Both the position numbers and the translations under genes were made by a program. From CAYSYM01 sp964435115 (GTDB lineage Bacteria > Chloroflexota > UBA6077 > CF-72), in contig CAYSYM010000037.1 of assembly GCA_964435115.1 (NCBI GenBank), positions 1-37,745 of the forward strand: a stretch of DNA of 37,745 bases, in the 5' to 3' direction. Under the pieces are notes generated by a model. The model had not been told where the DNA came from, searched no databases, and worked only from the letters and a program-made list of their open reading frames with translations. This document shows positions 1 to 7,826 of the stretch, piece after piece. Position 1 is the first letter of the stretch. Each line of letters begins with the position of its first letter.

Positions 1-1326
1 AGTCCCCTGCACGTGCGAGATGTCGTAGCACTCGATTCGGTGCGGCATCTGGGCCAGGTCCAGGCGCTCCTGCAGGTCCACCACGGCGCCTGTCGTGCGC
101 TCCAGGTCGGCCAGCCACTGCTGCTGCAGCTTCTCCAGCACGTCGCGCGCGTTCTCGCTCGCCAGCTCCACCATCCGTCGCCGCTCGCCCGACCCGGGGG
201 CCACGATCCGCACGCGCGCCGCTGCACGCGCCGCGCCGGGTCCATCGGCGCGGCCGGCACCGGGAGACGGCTGTACCTGGGCGAGCGCGCTCGCTCGCCG
301 CGCGCTCAGCCAGTCCCGGGTCGCCTCCACATCGTCCACCAGCTCCGGCAGCACCAGCTCCTCGGGCACGTCCGGCGTCTGGCTGTAGAACTGGCCGATG
401 AACGACGCCAGCACCTCGCGCTCGCCTTCCTCGCCCACCCCCTCCAGCACGAAGTACTGCCGCCCGATCAGCCGCCCTCCGCGGATCAGGAACACCTGGA
501 CGCACGAGTGCGGACCCTGCCGGTGCAGCCCCAGCACGTCCTGGTCGGCCAGGCTGGTGTAGACGATCTGCTGCTGGGTGACCACCTTCTCGGCCGCCCT
601 GATGCGGTCGCGCAGGTCGGCTGCCCGCTCGAAGGCCAGACTCTCGGCTGCCGTCCCCATCTCCCGGCGCATCTCCTCCAGCACCGCCTCGGCCTTACCG
701 TCGAGGAACGCCACCATCTGGTCGACGATCTGGCGGTAGTCCTGCGGGCCGATCGCGCCGATGCACGGGGCCGGGCAGCGTTTGATGTGGTAGTAGAGGC
801 AGGCGCGCGGGTCGTTCCCCGTGATCGTCCGGTTGCACAGGATGTGCGGGAAGAGCCGGTTGACAGTGTCCAGCGTCTGGCGGACCGAGCTGGCGTCGGT
901 GAACGGCCCGAAGTAGCGGGCGCCGTCGCGCTGCAGCTTCCGGGCCACCGTCGCTTTCGGCCAGGGGTCCTGGACGTTCACCCGGATGTAGGGGTAGTGC
1001 TTGTCGTCGCGGAGCTTGACGTTGTAGCGCGGCCGCTCGTGGCGGACGAGGTCGGCCTCCCACACCAGGCTCTGGGCAGGCGTCTCCGCCAGCACGTACT
1101 GGATGTCCGCGACCTCGGACACCATCTGCCGCTTCTTCGGGTCGAGCGCCTCCGGCTTCTGGAAGTACGAGCGCACGCGGCTGCGCAGGGACGTCGCCTT
1201 GCCCACGTACAGCAGGCCGCCTCGGGCGTCCAGGAACTTGTAGACGCCCGGCTCGTCCGGCAGGTGCGCAAGCTGCTCTTCCAGCGGCAGCCTGCGGGCG
1301 CCCTCTGCTTCGAGCGCCTGGACCAT
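1..1326 (-). CDS. uvrC: UvrABC system protein C (excinuclease subunit), 3' end outside window
   Basis: This is the nucleotide-excision-repair endonuclease that makes both incisions around a lesion after UvrA and UvrB have loaded. Translation from ATG at 1326 gives 442 codons running off the window edge. Visible parts, N to C: a GIY-YIG nuclease domain (GVYKF at residues 27-31, LLYVGKA at 38-44), the conserved Cys-rich stretch CLYYHIKRCPAPC, a UVR-type helical segment rich in acidic and arginine residues, and the start of the C-terminal RNase H-like nuclease, where the window cuts off just after the typical CYDISHVQG motif. Family proteins are about 600 residues, so roughly a quarter is missing only because of the window limit. 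A TACAAT hexamer lies 9 nt before the ATG and no Shine-Dalgarno sequence is seen, which suggests a very short or absent leader. It is divergent from murE. The identification is firm. Confidence 0.96.
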   Translation of the reverse strand, partial: MVQALEAEGARRLPLEEQLAHLPDEPGVYKFLDARGGLLYVGKATSLRSRVRSYFQKPEALDPKKRQMVSEVADIQYVLAETPAQSLVWEADLVRHERPRYNVKLRDDKHYPYIRVNVQDPWPKATVARKLQRDGARYFGPFTDASSVRQTLDTVNRLFPHILCNRTITGNDPRACLYYHIKRCPAPCIGAIGPQDYRQIVDQMVAFLDGKAEAVLEEMRREMGTAAESLAFERAADLRDRIRAAEKVVTQQQIVYTSLADQDVLGLHRQGPHSCVQVFLIRGGRLIGRQYFVLEGVGEEGEREVLASFIGQFYSQTPDVPEELVLPELVDDVEATRDWLSARRASALAQVQPSPGAGRADGPGAARAAARVRIVAPGSGERRRMVELASENARDVLEKLQQQWLADLERTTGAVVDLQERLDLAQMPHRIECYDISHVQGT

Positions 1327-1467
1327 CGCCCTCGAATTGTATCCTTCGTTCAGCGCCGCGACCCAATAGCCTGCCTCTGTCCCCTGCCCCAGTGTTGAGT
1401 ACCGGGGGCTGACGCCCCAGACCCCCACGCCGACAGACAGCGCACCGGCTGGCACAATCCCCGCGGA
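1327..1467. promoter_or_regulatory. Divergent uvrC/murE promoter region
   Basis: This 141-nt gap separates two divergent genes. On the minus strand TACAAT (1336-1341) sits 9 nt before the uvrC ATG. On the plus strand TGG-CACAAT (hexamer 1453-1458, with an extended TGn element) sits 9 nt before the murE GTG. Neither start has a recognisable ribosome-binding site. A GGGG-CTGACG-CCCC hairpin-like element (about 1404-1418) lies between them. Promoter assignment rests on hexamer similarity and spacing only. Confidence 0.45.
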
Positions 1468-3015
1468 GTGCGCAGTCCTCACGCCGTGCCCACGCTCGCC
1501 GACCTGCTCCCGCGCCTCGAAGGCGCCCGCCTCTGCTCCGGCGACCCCTCCGTGCCGGTCGCTGGCGTCTCCCACGACACGCGCCGCCTCCGCCCCGGCG
1601 AGCTGTTCGTGGCCGTGCCGGGCTTCCGGCTCAACGGGCTGGAGCTCGTGCCTGAGGCGGTAGTGCGCGGGGCCAGTGCCATCGTCGCCGAGGCACCACC
1701 GGCGGCCCCTGTGGAGCTGCCGCTCGTCCTGGTCCCCTCGGCGCGCGCCGCGCTCGCGGACCTCGCCGCGGCCTTCCACGGTGACCCCTCCCACACTATC
1801 CCCGTCATCGGGGTCACCGGCACTGATGGCAAGACCAGCACGGTGCAGCTCCTCAGCGCGATCCTGGAGGCGCACGGCCTGCGCACTGGCTGGCTCACGA
1901 CGATCAACACCCGGATCGGCGGTGAGCTCCTGCCCAACGCCGCCGACCACACCACCCCGGAGGCGCCGCTTATCCAGGAGGCGCTCGCGCGCATGGTGGA
2001 GCGAGGCGTGCGCGTGGCCATCCTCGAAACCAGCTCTCACGCGCTCGCACTGGACCGGGTGCGCGGCATCGCGTTCCGGGTCGGGGTCTTCACTAACCTC
2101 AGCCCGGAGCACATCAACTTCCACGGCAGCTTCGAGGCCTACCGGGCAGCCAAGGCGCGCCTCTTCGCCGCGCTCCCACCAGACGGGCTGGCCGTGCTGA
2201 ACGCCGACGATCCCCACAGTGAGGCGATGCGCGTGGCAACCCGAGCCCGGGTGCTGAGCTTCGGGCTCGAGCGTGAGGCTGACCTCCGCGCCTCAGACAT
2301 CCGCCTCACGCCCGAGGGCACCACATTCACGCTGCACTGGCGGAGGCCTCAGGCGCCTGCTGGCAGCCGCCTGGCGCAGGCTGCCGGCTGCCAGACGACC
2401 GCCGTCACGACGCGCCTGGTCGGCCGCTTCAACGTCGCCAACTGGCTCGCCGCCTTTGGCGCCGCCACCTCCTTCGGCGCCACGGTGGCGGACCTGCAAC
2501 GCGCTGCCGAGCGCCAGGAGCCGGTGCCCGGCCGGATGAACCTGGTCCGCCAGGGCCAACCCTTCGCGGTCGTGGTCGACTTCGCCCACACGCCCCAGGC
2601 GCTCGAGCAGGCGCTGGCAACCGTCCGCAGTCTGGCGTCCGGACGCGTGCTACTCGTGTTTGGGCTGGCCGGCGGGCGCGACCGCGCCAACCGGCCGGTG
2701 ATGGGTGCGCTTGCCGCCCGTAAGAGCGACTTCTTCGTGGCCAGCATGGACGACCCCGGCGACGAGGATCCGCGGGAGATCGCGCGCCAGATCGCGGATG
2801 GCGCGCGCGCCGCCGGCGCCGTGGAAGGCGAGCGGTTCGTGGTCGACCTTGACCGTCGTTCGGCCATTCGCACCGTGCTCCGCCGGGCCCGGCCCGGCGA
2901 TGCCGTGCTCCTGGCTGGCAAGGGCCACGAGACGCGCATGGTCGTCGGCGGACAGAGGCTGTCCTGGAACGATGCCACGGTCACCGCCGAAGAACTCCGG
3001 GCGCTCGCCGGTTGA
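1468..3015 (+). CDS. murE: UDP-N-acetylmuramoyl-peptide synthetase MurE-type Mur ligase
   Basis: This cytoplasmic ATP-dependent ligase adds the third (diamino) residue to UDP-MurNAc-L-Ala-D-Glu in peptidoglycan synthesis. The 515-residue product has the full three-domain Mur layout: an N-terminal uridine-binding domain with SHDTRRLRPGELFVA (about 35-49), the ATP loop TGTDGKTST at 117-125, TTPEA and ETSSHAL motifs in the central domain, and a C-terminal binding domain with VDFAHTP and GKGHE. The amino-acid selector position reads D428-D-P-G431, not the D-N-P-R that binds meso-diaminopimelate in the E. coli type, so L-lysine or L-ornithine is the more likely substrate (inference). The chosen GTG at 1468 lies 9 nt after a CACAAT element. 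A second GTG at 1486 would give a start closer to the typical family N-terminus. No other mur genes are nearby. Confidence 0.94.
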   Translation: MRSPHAVPTLADLLPRLEGARLCSGDPSVPVAGVSHDTRRLRPGELFVAVPGFRLNGLELVPEAVVRGASAIVAEAPPAAPVELPLVLVPSARAALADLAAAFHGDPSHTIPVIGVTGTDGKTSTVQLLSAILEAHGLRTGWLTTINTRIGGELLPNAADHTTPEAPLIQEALARMVERGVRVAILETSSHALALDRVRGIAFRVGVFTNLSPEHINFHGSFEAYRAAKARLFAALPPDGLAVLNADDPHSEAMRVATRARVLSFGLEREADLRASDIRLTPEGTTFTLHWRRPQAPAGSRLAQAAGCQTTAVTTRLVGRFNVANWLAAFGAATSFGATVADLQRAAERQEPVPGRMNLVRQGQPFAVVVDFAHTPQALEQALATVRSLASGRVLLVFGLAGGRDRANRPVMGALAARKSDFFVASMDDPGDEDPREIARQIADGARAAGAVEGERFVVDLDRRSAIRTVLRRARPGDAVLLAGKGHETRMVVGGQRLSWNDATVTAEELRALAG

Positions 3016-3199
3016 GCACATCGAGGGAACGCGGCCCGGTTCACCGGCCGGGGCTTGCACGCAGTGCGCTGCAACCCTGGAGCGTAGAGCGCTGAGGAGC
3101 CGCCAGGCATGCCCCGCCCGGTGTCAGGCGTCCCCGGACGTGGACGACGCGGCCGCGCCGGCCTCACGTGCTTCAGGCGCCGCGCGATACCATGTGGGC

Positions 3200-4207
3200 G
3201 TGGCTGCCTCCAGGACTCCTCGCCGGCCATCGCCCGCGTCGAGGCGTCGCGAGGCCATGCAGCCGCCGGTGGAGCCGCCGGTTGCGGATGGTCCGCTGGC
3301 CCAGCATCCGCCACGACCGGCCTCACACGCGGAGCAGGTCGAGTCGGCCGGCCTGTACGCGGTCCTCGGTCTCACACCCGAGGCCAGCGACCCACAGATT
3401 CAGGCCGCCTACCGCCTGCACGCCGCCCGGCTGGCAGGCGGTGGGACCAGAGGCGCGCGGGCGCTGCGCCAGTTGAACATGGCGTACGGTATCCTGGGCA
3501 ACCCGGCCCGGCGGCTGGAGTATGACCGCACGCTCGACGGCACCGCGCCGCCTATGAGCCCGGCTGCGTGGGGCACAGACTCCCGCCGGGCAGAGGCCCC
3601 GCTAACCGGGCAGTACCCCCACCTCCGCCGCGCCCGTCGCATTGCCGCCCCTGCCGGCTCCCCCGAGCTGCTGGCGGTGCTGGTCGTAATGGCCCTCACC
3701 CTGGCGGTCGCGGCGGTCCTCATCCAGCGGGTGGAAGTCGACCTCTCGGCCGTGTCGGCCGCGGGCAGCTTCCTCGGGCTCGGCTCGCCGCAGCGCCGCC
3801 TGCCGCTCGAGGCGGCTGCCCCAGCGCCGACGGCCGTCGCGCCCGCAGCGACACCGGCCGCTCTCAGCAGCCCGACGCCTGCCGTCCCGCTCGCCACGCA
3901 GTTCCGCGAGTCGACCGTCACCGCCTCCAACGCGCGCCCGGCCCAGAACTCGCTGGTCAGCGTGGTCGCCAGGCTCAGGCGCAACGGCCAGCCGGCAGCC
4001 GGCGTGGACGTGTGGCTCACGGCTCGCTACCGAACCATCACCGAGCGCTGGCCACCGGCTGGCACGGTGAAGACCGACCAGACGGGTACGGCGACCATCA
4101 CCTTCAACGTGGGCGATGCCACGCCAGGCTTCCTGGTGCAGGTCGAGGTCTTTGGCGTGGTGGACGGGCAGCGGCTCTCCTGGCCAGCCAGCTTCACGCC
4201 CGGCTAA
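3200..4207 (+). CDS. Membrane protein with HPD-less J-like domain and Ig-like C-terminus
   Basis: A 335-residue protein if translated from GTG 3200, or 316 from ATG 3257, which is where similarity to domains begins soon after. Residues around LYAVLGLTPEASDPQIQAAYR and LNMAYGILGNPARRLEYDRTLDG match helices I-IV of a DnaJ J-domain, but the loop that normally carries His-Pro-Asp reads HAARLAGGG, so stimulation of a DnaK ATPase is not expected. A Pro/Ser linker, one clear transmembrane helix (LLAVLVVMALTLAVAAVLI), an Ala/Pro/Thr-rich stalk, and about 100 residues with beta-rich Ig/invasin-like character (GVDVWLTARYR, TDQTGTATITFNV) follow. The predicted topology is J-like domain inside and Ig-like domain outside. 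TACCAT at 3188-3193 lies 6 nt before GTG 3200, which favours that start. The function is not known, and I do not recognise this architecture as a named family. Confidence 0.8.
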   Translation: MAASRTPRRPSPASRRREAMQPPVEPPVADGPLAQHPPRPASHAEQVESAGLYAVLGLTPEASDPQIQAAYRLHAARLAGGGTRGARALRQLNMAYGILGNPARRLEYDRTLDGTAPPMSPAAWGTDSRRAEAPLTGQYPHLRRARRIAAPAGSPELLAVLVVMALTLAVAAVLIQRVEVDLSAVSAAGSFLGLGSPQRRLPLEAAAPAPTAVAPAATPAALSSPTPAVPLATQFRESTVTASNARPAQNSLVSVVARLRRNGQPAAGVDVWLTARYRTITERWPPAGTVKTDQTGTATITFNVGDATPGFLVQVEVFGVVDGQRLSWPASFTPG

Positions 4208-4257
4208 CGTCAGCGCATGACCGGCCCAGCACCTGCCCGCCGCCGGCGGCGCCGAGC

Positions 4258-5178
4258 GTGATCGAGCGCCCGGGCGCGGTCGTCGTCCGCGCGCCCGCCA
4301 CCAGCGCCAACCTCGGGCCAGGCTTCGACTGCCTCGGCCTCGCGCTGGACCTGTGGAACGACGTGGCAGCGGCTCCGGCCGAGGCGCCCTCGGTCGCCTC
4401 CACCGACGGCTCGCCCCTCGCCGACCCGGCTGAGAATCTCGTCCTCCGGGCGGCAAACGTGCTGTTCGAACGCGCCGGCGTGAGGCCCGTCCCGCTGGCG
4501 CTGGCCTGCACCAATCGCATCCCGTTCGGCCGCGGGCTGGGCAGCAGCGCCGCCGCCATCGCTTCCGGCCTCCTGGTTGCCAACCGCTACCTGGATTGTC
4601 CGCTCGAGCTGGCCATGCTGGTCGACCTCGCCGTGCGCGTGGAGGGCCACCCGGACAACGTGGTGCCCTGCCTCATGGGCGGGGTGCGCGCCGCCGCGCT
4701 CGGCTCCGGCACGCACGTGGTCCAGGTACATGTGCCGCTGGCCACGCCGCTCGTCGCCGCCCTGTTCGTGCCGGACGCGGCCGTCTCCACGGAGCTGGCG
4801 CGCCGGGCGCTGCCGCCCAGCGTGCCGTACGCGGACGCGCTCTACAACGTGGGCCGCGCCAGCCTGCTCGTGGGCGCGCTCGCCTCGGGCGACCTCGCCG
4901 TCCTGCGCGAAGGGACGCGGGACCGGCTCCATCAGCCCTACCGGGCACCCCTGTTCCCGGCCGGGCCGCGCCTCATCGAGGCCGCGCTGGAGGCGGGCGC
5001 GCTCGGCGCATTCACCTCCGGCGCCGGCCCCTCCGTGCTGGCGCTGTGCGAAGACACCCGGCGAGCGACCGCGGTGGCCGGCGCGCTCACGCTCGCCGCG
5101 GCGGGCGAGCGGGTAGCCGGAACGCCTATGGTCCTGCCGATCACCCAGCGAGGAGCGCACGTTGTCCGCGAAGAGTGA
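4258..5178 (+). CDS. thrB: Homoserine kinase
   Basis: It phosphorylates L-homoserine to O-phosphohomoserine on the way to threonine, in the cytoplasm. The 306-residue product is a GHMP kinase: an N-terminal substrate region ATSANLGPGFDCLGLAL (residues 14-30) typical of ThrB, the glycine-rich ATP loop RIPFGRGLGSSAAA (87-100), EGHPDNVVPCLMGG, and the C-terminal motif GAFTSGAGPSVLAL. Length matches the family. The GTG at 4258 was chosen because it directly precedes the first conserved strand; no strong ribosome-binding site is visible and an upstream in-frame start cannot be excluded. The 3' end overlaps the TTG start of lysC by 17 nt, which suggests translational coupling of two aspartate-family enzymes. 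It follows the J-like protein gene by 50 nt. Confidence 0.93.
   Translation: MIERPGAVVVRAPATSANLGPGFDCLGLALDLWNDVAAAPAEAPSVASTDGSPLADPAENLVLRAANVLFERAGVRPVPLALACTNRIPFGRGLGSSAAAIASGLLVANRYLDCPLELAMLVDLAVRVEGHPDNVVPCLMGGVRAAALGSGTHVVQVHVPLATPLVAALFVPDAAVSTELARRALPPSVPYADALYNVGRASLLVGALASGDLAVLREGTRDRLHQPYRAPLFPAGPRLIEAALEAGALGAFTSGAGPSVLALCEDTRRATAVAGALTLAAAGERVAGTPMVLPITQRGAHVVREE
5151..5155 (+). promoter_or_regulatory. Ribosome-binding site deciding the lysC TTG start
   Basis: AGGAG with a 6-nt spacer to TTG at 5162. The alternative ATG at 5180 has only a weak purine stretch before it, so the TTG start, overlapping the end of thrB, is preferred. Confidence 0.55.
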
Positions 5179-6418
5179 GATGCCGGGCCTGGTCGTCCAG
5201 AAGTATGGAGGCTCTTCGCTGGCCACCGCCGACCGGATCCGCGCCGCCGCCCAGCGCGTTGCCCGGACCGCTGAGTCTGGCCGGCCGGTGGTGGTCGTGG
5301 TCTCCGCCATGGGCGACACCACCGATGAGCTGATCGCGCTGGCCTACGAGGTCACCGCGAAGCCAGACGAGCGGGAGCTGGACCTGCTGCTCTCTACCGG
5401 CGAGACGGTCAGCGCCACCCTGATGGCCATGGCCCTGCACGCCCTCGGCCAATCCGCCGTGTCGCTCACCGCCATCCAGGCGGGGATCCGCTCCACGCCT
5501 GCGTTCACGCGTGCGCGCATCACCGACGTGCAGCCCGAGCGTATCCAGGCCGAGCTGGCCGCCGGCAGGGTGGTCATCGTCACCGGGTTCCAGGGCGTGA
5601 CCGACGAGCAAGACATCACCACGCTCGGCCGGGGCGGCTCGGACACCACCGCTGTCGCCCTCGCCTGCGCCCTGGGGGCGGCGCGCTGCGAGATCTACAC
5701 GGACGTGGACGGGGTGTTCACTGCCGACCCGCGCGTCGCGCCCTGCGCCCGCAGGCTGGCCGAGATTGGCTACGAGGAGATGCTGGAGCTCGCCCAGCTC
5801 GGCGCCAGGGTGCTGCACCCGCGCGCGGTGGAGCTGGGCGAGCTATACAACATGCCTATCCTGGTCGCGTCCTCGTTCCACGAGACGCCGGGCACGCTCA
5901 TCCACCGCACCGCTGCCAACGGAGACGCCATGGGAATGGAAGTACGCAAGCATGTCCGAGGCATCGCACACGATACGGACGTGGCTCGCATCACGCTGAC
6001 GCGGGTGCCCGACCGGCCCGGTGTGGCCGCCACGATCTTCGAGCCGCTCTCCGAAGCCGGCGTGAGCGTGGACACGATCGCCCAGTCGAGCGGCGCGGAC
6101 GGCACGACGGACCTGTCCTTCACCGTCTCACGTGAGAGCCTAGGGCGCGCGCTGGCGATCACGCGCGAGGTGGCGGCGCGCATCGGCGCCACCTCGGTCG
6201 ATCCTTCCGACGACCTGGCCAAGGTGAGCATCGTCGGCACGGGCATGCAGAGCGCACCCGGCTACGCTGCGCGCATGTTCCGCGCGCTCGCAAACGCCGG
6301 CGTCAACATTGAGATCATCAGCACCTCGGACATCCGCATCACGTGCGTCGTCAAGCGCCCCGTCATCGAGCGAGCCGTCCAGGTGCTGCATGAGGCGTTC
6401 GAGCTCGATCGCGAGTAG
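5162..6418 (+). CDS. lysC: Aspartate kinase
   Basis: It catalyses the first step of the aspartate pathway (aspartate to 4-aspartyl phosphate), feeding threonine, methionine, lysine or diaminopimelate. From TTG 5162 it is 418 residues, usual for a monofunctional enzyme. The kinase domain has QKYGGSS (13-19), VVVVSAMGDTTDEL (43-56), the LSTGE substrate motif (77-81), and TLGRGGSDTTAVALA (154-168). Two ACT domains follow, at about 276-335 (RVPDRPGVAATIF) and 353-412 (GTGMQSAPGYAARMF, NIEIISTSDIRITCVV), as in lysine/threonine-feedback-regulated enzymes. An internal ATG at 5930 (Met257), preceded by GGAG, lies just before the ACT region, as in organisms that make a separate beta subunit from the same gene. 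It overlaps thrB by 17 nt. Confidence 0.96.
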   Translation: MSAKSEMPGLVVQKYGGSSLATADRIRAAAQRVARTAESGRPVVVVVSAMGDTTDELIALAYEVTAKPDERELDLLLSTGETVSATLMAMALHALGQSAVSLTAIQAGIRSTPAFTRARITDVQPERIQAELAAGRVVIVTGFQGVTDEQDITTLGRGGSDTTAVALACALGAARCEIYTDVDGVFTADPRVAPCARRLAEIGYEEMLELAQLGARVLHPRAVELGELYNMPILVASSFHETPGTLIHRTAANGDAMGMEVRKHVRGIAHDTDVARITLTRVPDRPGVAATIFEPLSEAGVSVDTIAQSSGADGTTDLSFTVSRESLGRALAITREVAARIGATSVDPSDDLAKVSIVGTGMQSAPGYAARMFRALANAGVNIEIISTSDIRITCVVKRPVIERAVQVLHEAFELDRE

Positions 6419-6421
6419 CCA

Positions 6422-6439
6422 GGCGGGCCGCCGCCCGCC
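6422..6439 (+). terminator. GC hairpin after lysC
   Basis: GGCGGGC, loop CGCC, GCCCGCC begins 4 nt after the lysC stop codon. There is no following T-run, so it is a weak terminator or an mRNA-stabilising hairpin. Confidence 0.3.
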
Positions 6440-6578
6440 CCGTCGCGTAGCGCCGTAAGCACGAGTTCGAGCCCAGCCCGGGGTGCGTCGACGGCCCGTG
6501 CGTAGAGCAGGCAGCCCCCTCGCCCGCTCGCCGCGGGCGGCCGCGACAACAACTGGCTGCACGCTGTAAGCCAACCCG

Positions 6579-6608
6579 TTGACACTGACAGGCCTGCGTG
6601 CCCATCAT
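6579..6608 (+). promoter_or_regulatory. Promoter of the LysM protein gene
   Basis: A perfect TTGACA (-35, 6579-6584), an 18-nt spacer and CATCAT (-10, 6603-6608). The gene's ATG at 6620 is only 11 nt beyond the -10, so the leader would be about 5 nt. Confidence 0.5.
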
Positions 6609-6619
6609 CCGCAGCGGGC

Positions 6620-7177
6620 ATGAACGGCCGTGGCAGGTCGCCTCGCCGGCGAGCAGGGCCGGGCGGCGGTTGGTGGGAGCGCGTGCGCGTCGCCTTCGGC
6701 GCACGCGCCCGGCGACCGACGGGTCGCTACGTGGCTCGACCCGTCGGCGGCCCGGGTTCCCGGGCTGCGGCACCCGCCACGCACCGGCGGCCGTCGTACG
6801 GCGGGCAGGCCCGCCGCCAGGCGAGCTACCTGCCCTACGCGCTGGCGTTCGCGGTCATCATCGTCGCGCTCGGCGGCTTCCTCTACCTCGGCCTGAACTG
6901 GGCCAGCGGCGCCGGCCGAACGGCCGCCCTCGGCGCGAGCCCCGCTCCCGCACCCGCTCTCGCACCGCCGCTCCTGCCATCACCCGGCCCGGCCGCCAGC
7001 CCTGTGGCGTCGCCTGTGGCCGAGCGCAGCTACACGGTGAAGCCGGGCGACACGCCGGGAGCGATCGCCCGCGAGTTCGGCATCACCGTGGAGGCGCTCC
7101 TCCGGGCGAACAACATCCAGGACCCGCGCACCCTCCAGGTAGGCCAGACGCTCCAGATCCCGCCCGCGAGTCCGTGA
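6620..7177 (+). CDS. Single-pass membrane protein with C-terminal LysM domain
   Basis: A 185-residue protein with a strongly basic N-terminus (residues 1-70, rich in Arg and Gly), one transmembrane helix (71-93, YLPYALAFAVIIVALGGFLY), an Ala/Pro spacer (about 100-135), and a single LysM domain (137-181: SYTVKPGDTPGAIAREFGI ... LLRANNI ... LQVGQTLQIP). LysM domains bind N-acetylglucosamine-containing glycans, so the protein is probably anchored in the membrane and touches peptidoglycan. There is no catalytic domain and no lipobox. The basic cytoplasmic tail could bind nucleic acid or phospholipid head groups, but that is speculation. It stands alone between lysC and tRNA-Thr and has its own TTGACA promoter. 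Confidence 0.85.
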   Translation: MNGRGRSPRRRAGPGGGWWERVRVAFGARARRPTGRYVARPVGGPGSRAAAPATHRRPSYGGQARRQASYLPYALAFAVIIVALGGFLYLGLNWASGAGRTAALGASPAPAPALAPPLLPSPGPAASPVASPVAERSYTVKPGDTPGAIAREFGITVEALLRANNIQDPRTLQVGQTLQIPPASP

Positions 7178-7261
7178 CCTCGTCCACTCGCCGCCGCCCT
7201 CGCCCCCAGTCCCTCACATTCGGCACCAGGGGCGGGCAGGCTTCCGGCCACCACCGTTGCC

Positions 7262-7267
7262 TATAAT
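7262..7267 (+). promoter_or_regulatory. -10 element of tRNA-Thr
   Basis: A consensus TATAAT lies 10 nt before the first base of the tRNA. No good -35 hexamer is visible at 16-18 nt upstream. Confidence 0.6.
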
Positions 7268-7277
7268 GAGCGCGTAC

Positions 7278-7349
7278 GCCGACGTAGCTCAGAGGTAGAG
7301 CAGCGCTTTCGTAAAGCGCGGGTCGGGGGTTCGAATCCCTTCGTCGGCT
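7278..7349 (+). tRNA. tRNA-Thr (anticodon CGT)
   Basis: The cloverleaf folds by eye: acceptor GCCGACG / CGTCGGC with discriminator T; D-arm GCTC-AGAGGTA-GAGC; anticodon stem GCGCT / AGCGC with loop TTCGTAA, giving anticodon CGT, which reads ACG; a 5-nt variable loop GGGTC; T-arm GGGGG / CCCTT with loop TTCGAAT (two G-T pairs). The 3' CCA is not encoded. Reading one of the most GC-rich Thr codons fits the genome's codon bias. Confidence 0.95.
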
Positions 7350-7394
7350 CCCCGGTCGCGGCTGAGCCGCGGCCCGAGTGCCCTTCCAGCTCGG

Positions 7395-7430
7395 CAGGAG
7401 CCGGCCCGGGCATGCCCGGGCCGGCTCCTG
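7395..7430. terminator. 36-bp perfect palindrome, bidirectional terminator
   Basis: The half-site CAGGAGCCGGCCCGGGCA is followed at once by its exact reverse complement, so each strand can form an 18-bp stem with no dedicated loop bases. It sits between the 3' ends of tRNA-Thr (plus strand) and the zinc-ribbon gene (minus strand, stop at 7455). A shared terminator is the simplest reading, although T-tracts are absent. Confidence 0.6.
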
Positions 7431-7454
7431 GCATGTATCTGCGCCCGTCTCTGG

Positions 7455-7826
7455 CTACCAGCGGCCTCCGCGACCGCCGCGACCGCCGCCGCCGGCCGAG
7501 GCGCCCCGGCGCTGCTCAAAGCAGTCGGAGCAGTAGACGGGCTTGTCGCCGCGCGGCTGGAAGGGCACCTGCGCCTCCCTGCCACAGCTCGAGCACGTGG
7601 CGGTGAACATCTCCCGCTGGCCCCGGCCCCCGCCGCTCGAGTAGCCGCCGCCGTAGGAGCCGTAGCTCCCGCCGCCGCTGGCTCGGTCGGCCTTGCGCTG
7701 GGCCCGACAGTCCGGGCAGCGGCTCGGCTCGCTGAAGCCGCGGCTGGCGTAGAACTCCTGCTCGCCGCTGGTGAAGGTGAACGCCTGGCCGCAGTCGCGG
7801 CAGGTCAGTGTGGTATCAGCCGGCAT
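7455..7826 (-). CDS. Small zinc-ribbon protein with glycine/RGG-rich linker and tail
   Basis: A 123-residue protein with two separate treble-cysteine pairs: C9-x2-C12 with C37-x2-C40 (LTCRDCGQAFTFTSGEQEF ... RCPDCRAQRK), matching the zinc-ribbon domain found in many small bacterial proteins, and C78-x2-C81 with C99-x2-C102 (CSSCGREAQVPFQPRGDKPVYCSDC). Between them is a Gly/Ser/Tyr-rich segment (about 50-70), and the tail ends in RGG-type repeats. Such Gly-Arg tails often bind RNA, so an RNA-associated or stress role is possible, but no function has been assigned. A ribosome-binding site AGGGAG lies before the ATG at 7826. The long upstream gap leaves room for a structured 5' leader. Confidence 0.88.
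   Translation of the reverse strand: MPADTTLTCRDCGQAFTFTSGEQEFYASRGFSEPSRCPDCRAQRKADRASGGGSYGSYGGGYSSGGGRGQREMFTATCSSCGREAQVPFQPRGDKPVYCSDCFEQRRGASAGGGGRGGRGGRW

Noticed and set aside
13..1398. A 461-residue plus-strand open frame
   Set aside because: It lies antisense to uvrC, whose minus-strand translation has complete family motifs. It is a by-product of high GC content.
3109..3525. Other plus-strand open frames overlapping the J-like gene
   Set aside because: The frame giving J-like helices, a membrane span and a beta-rich C-terminus is the only one with protein-like composition.
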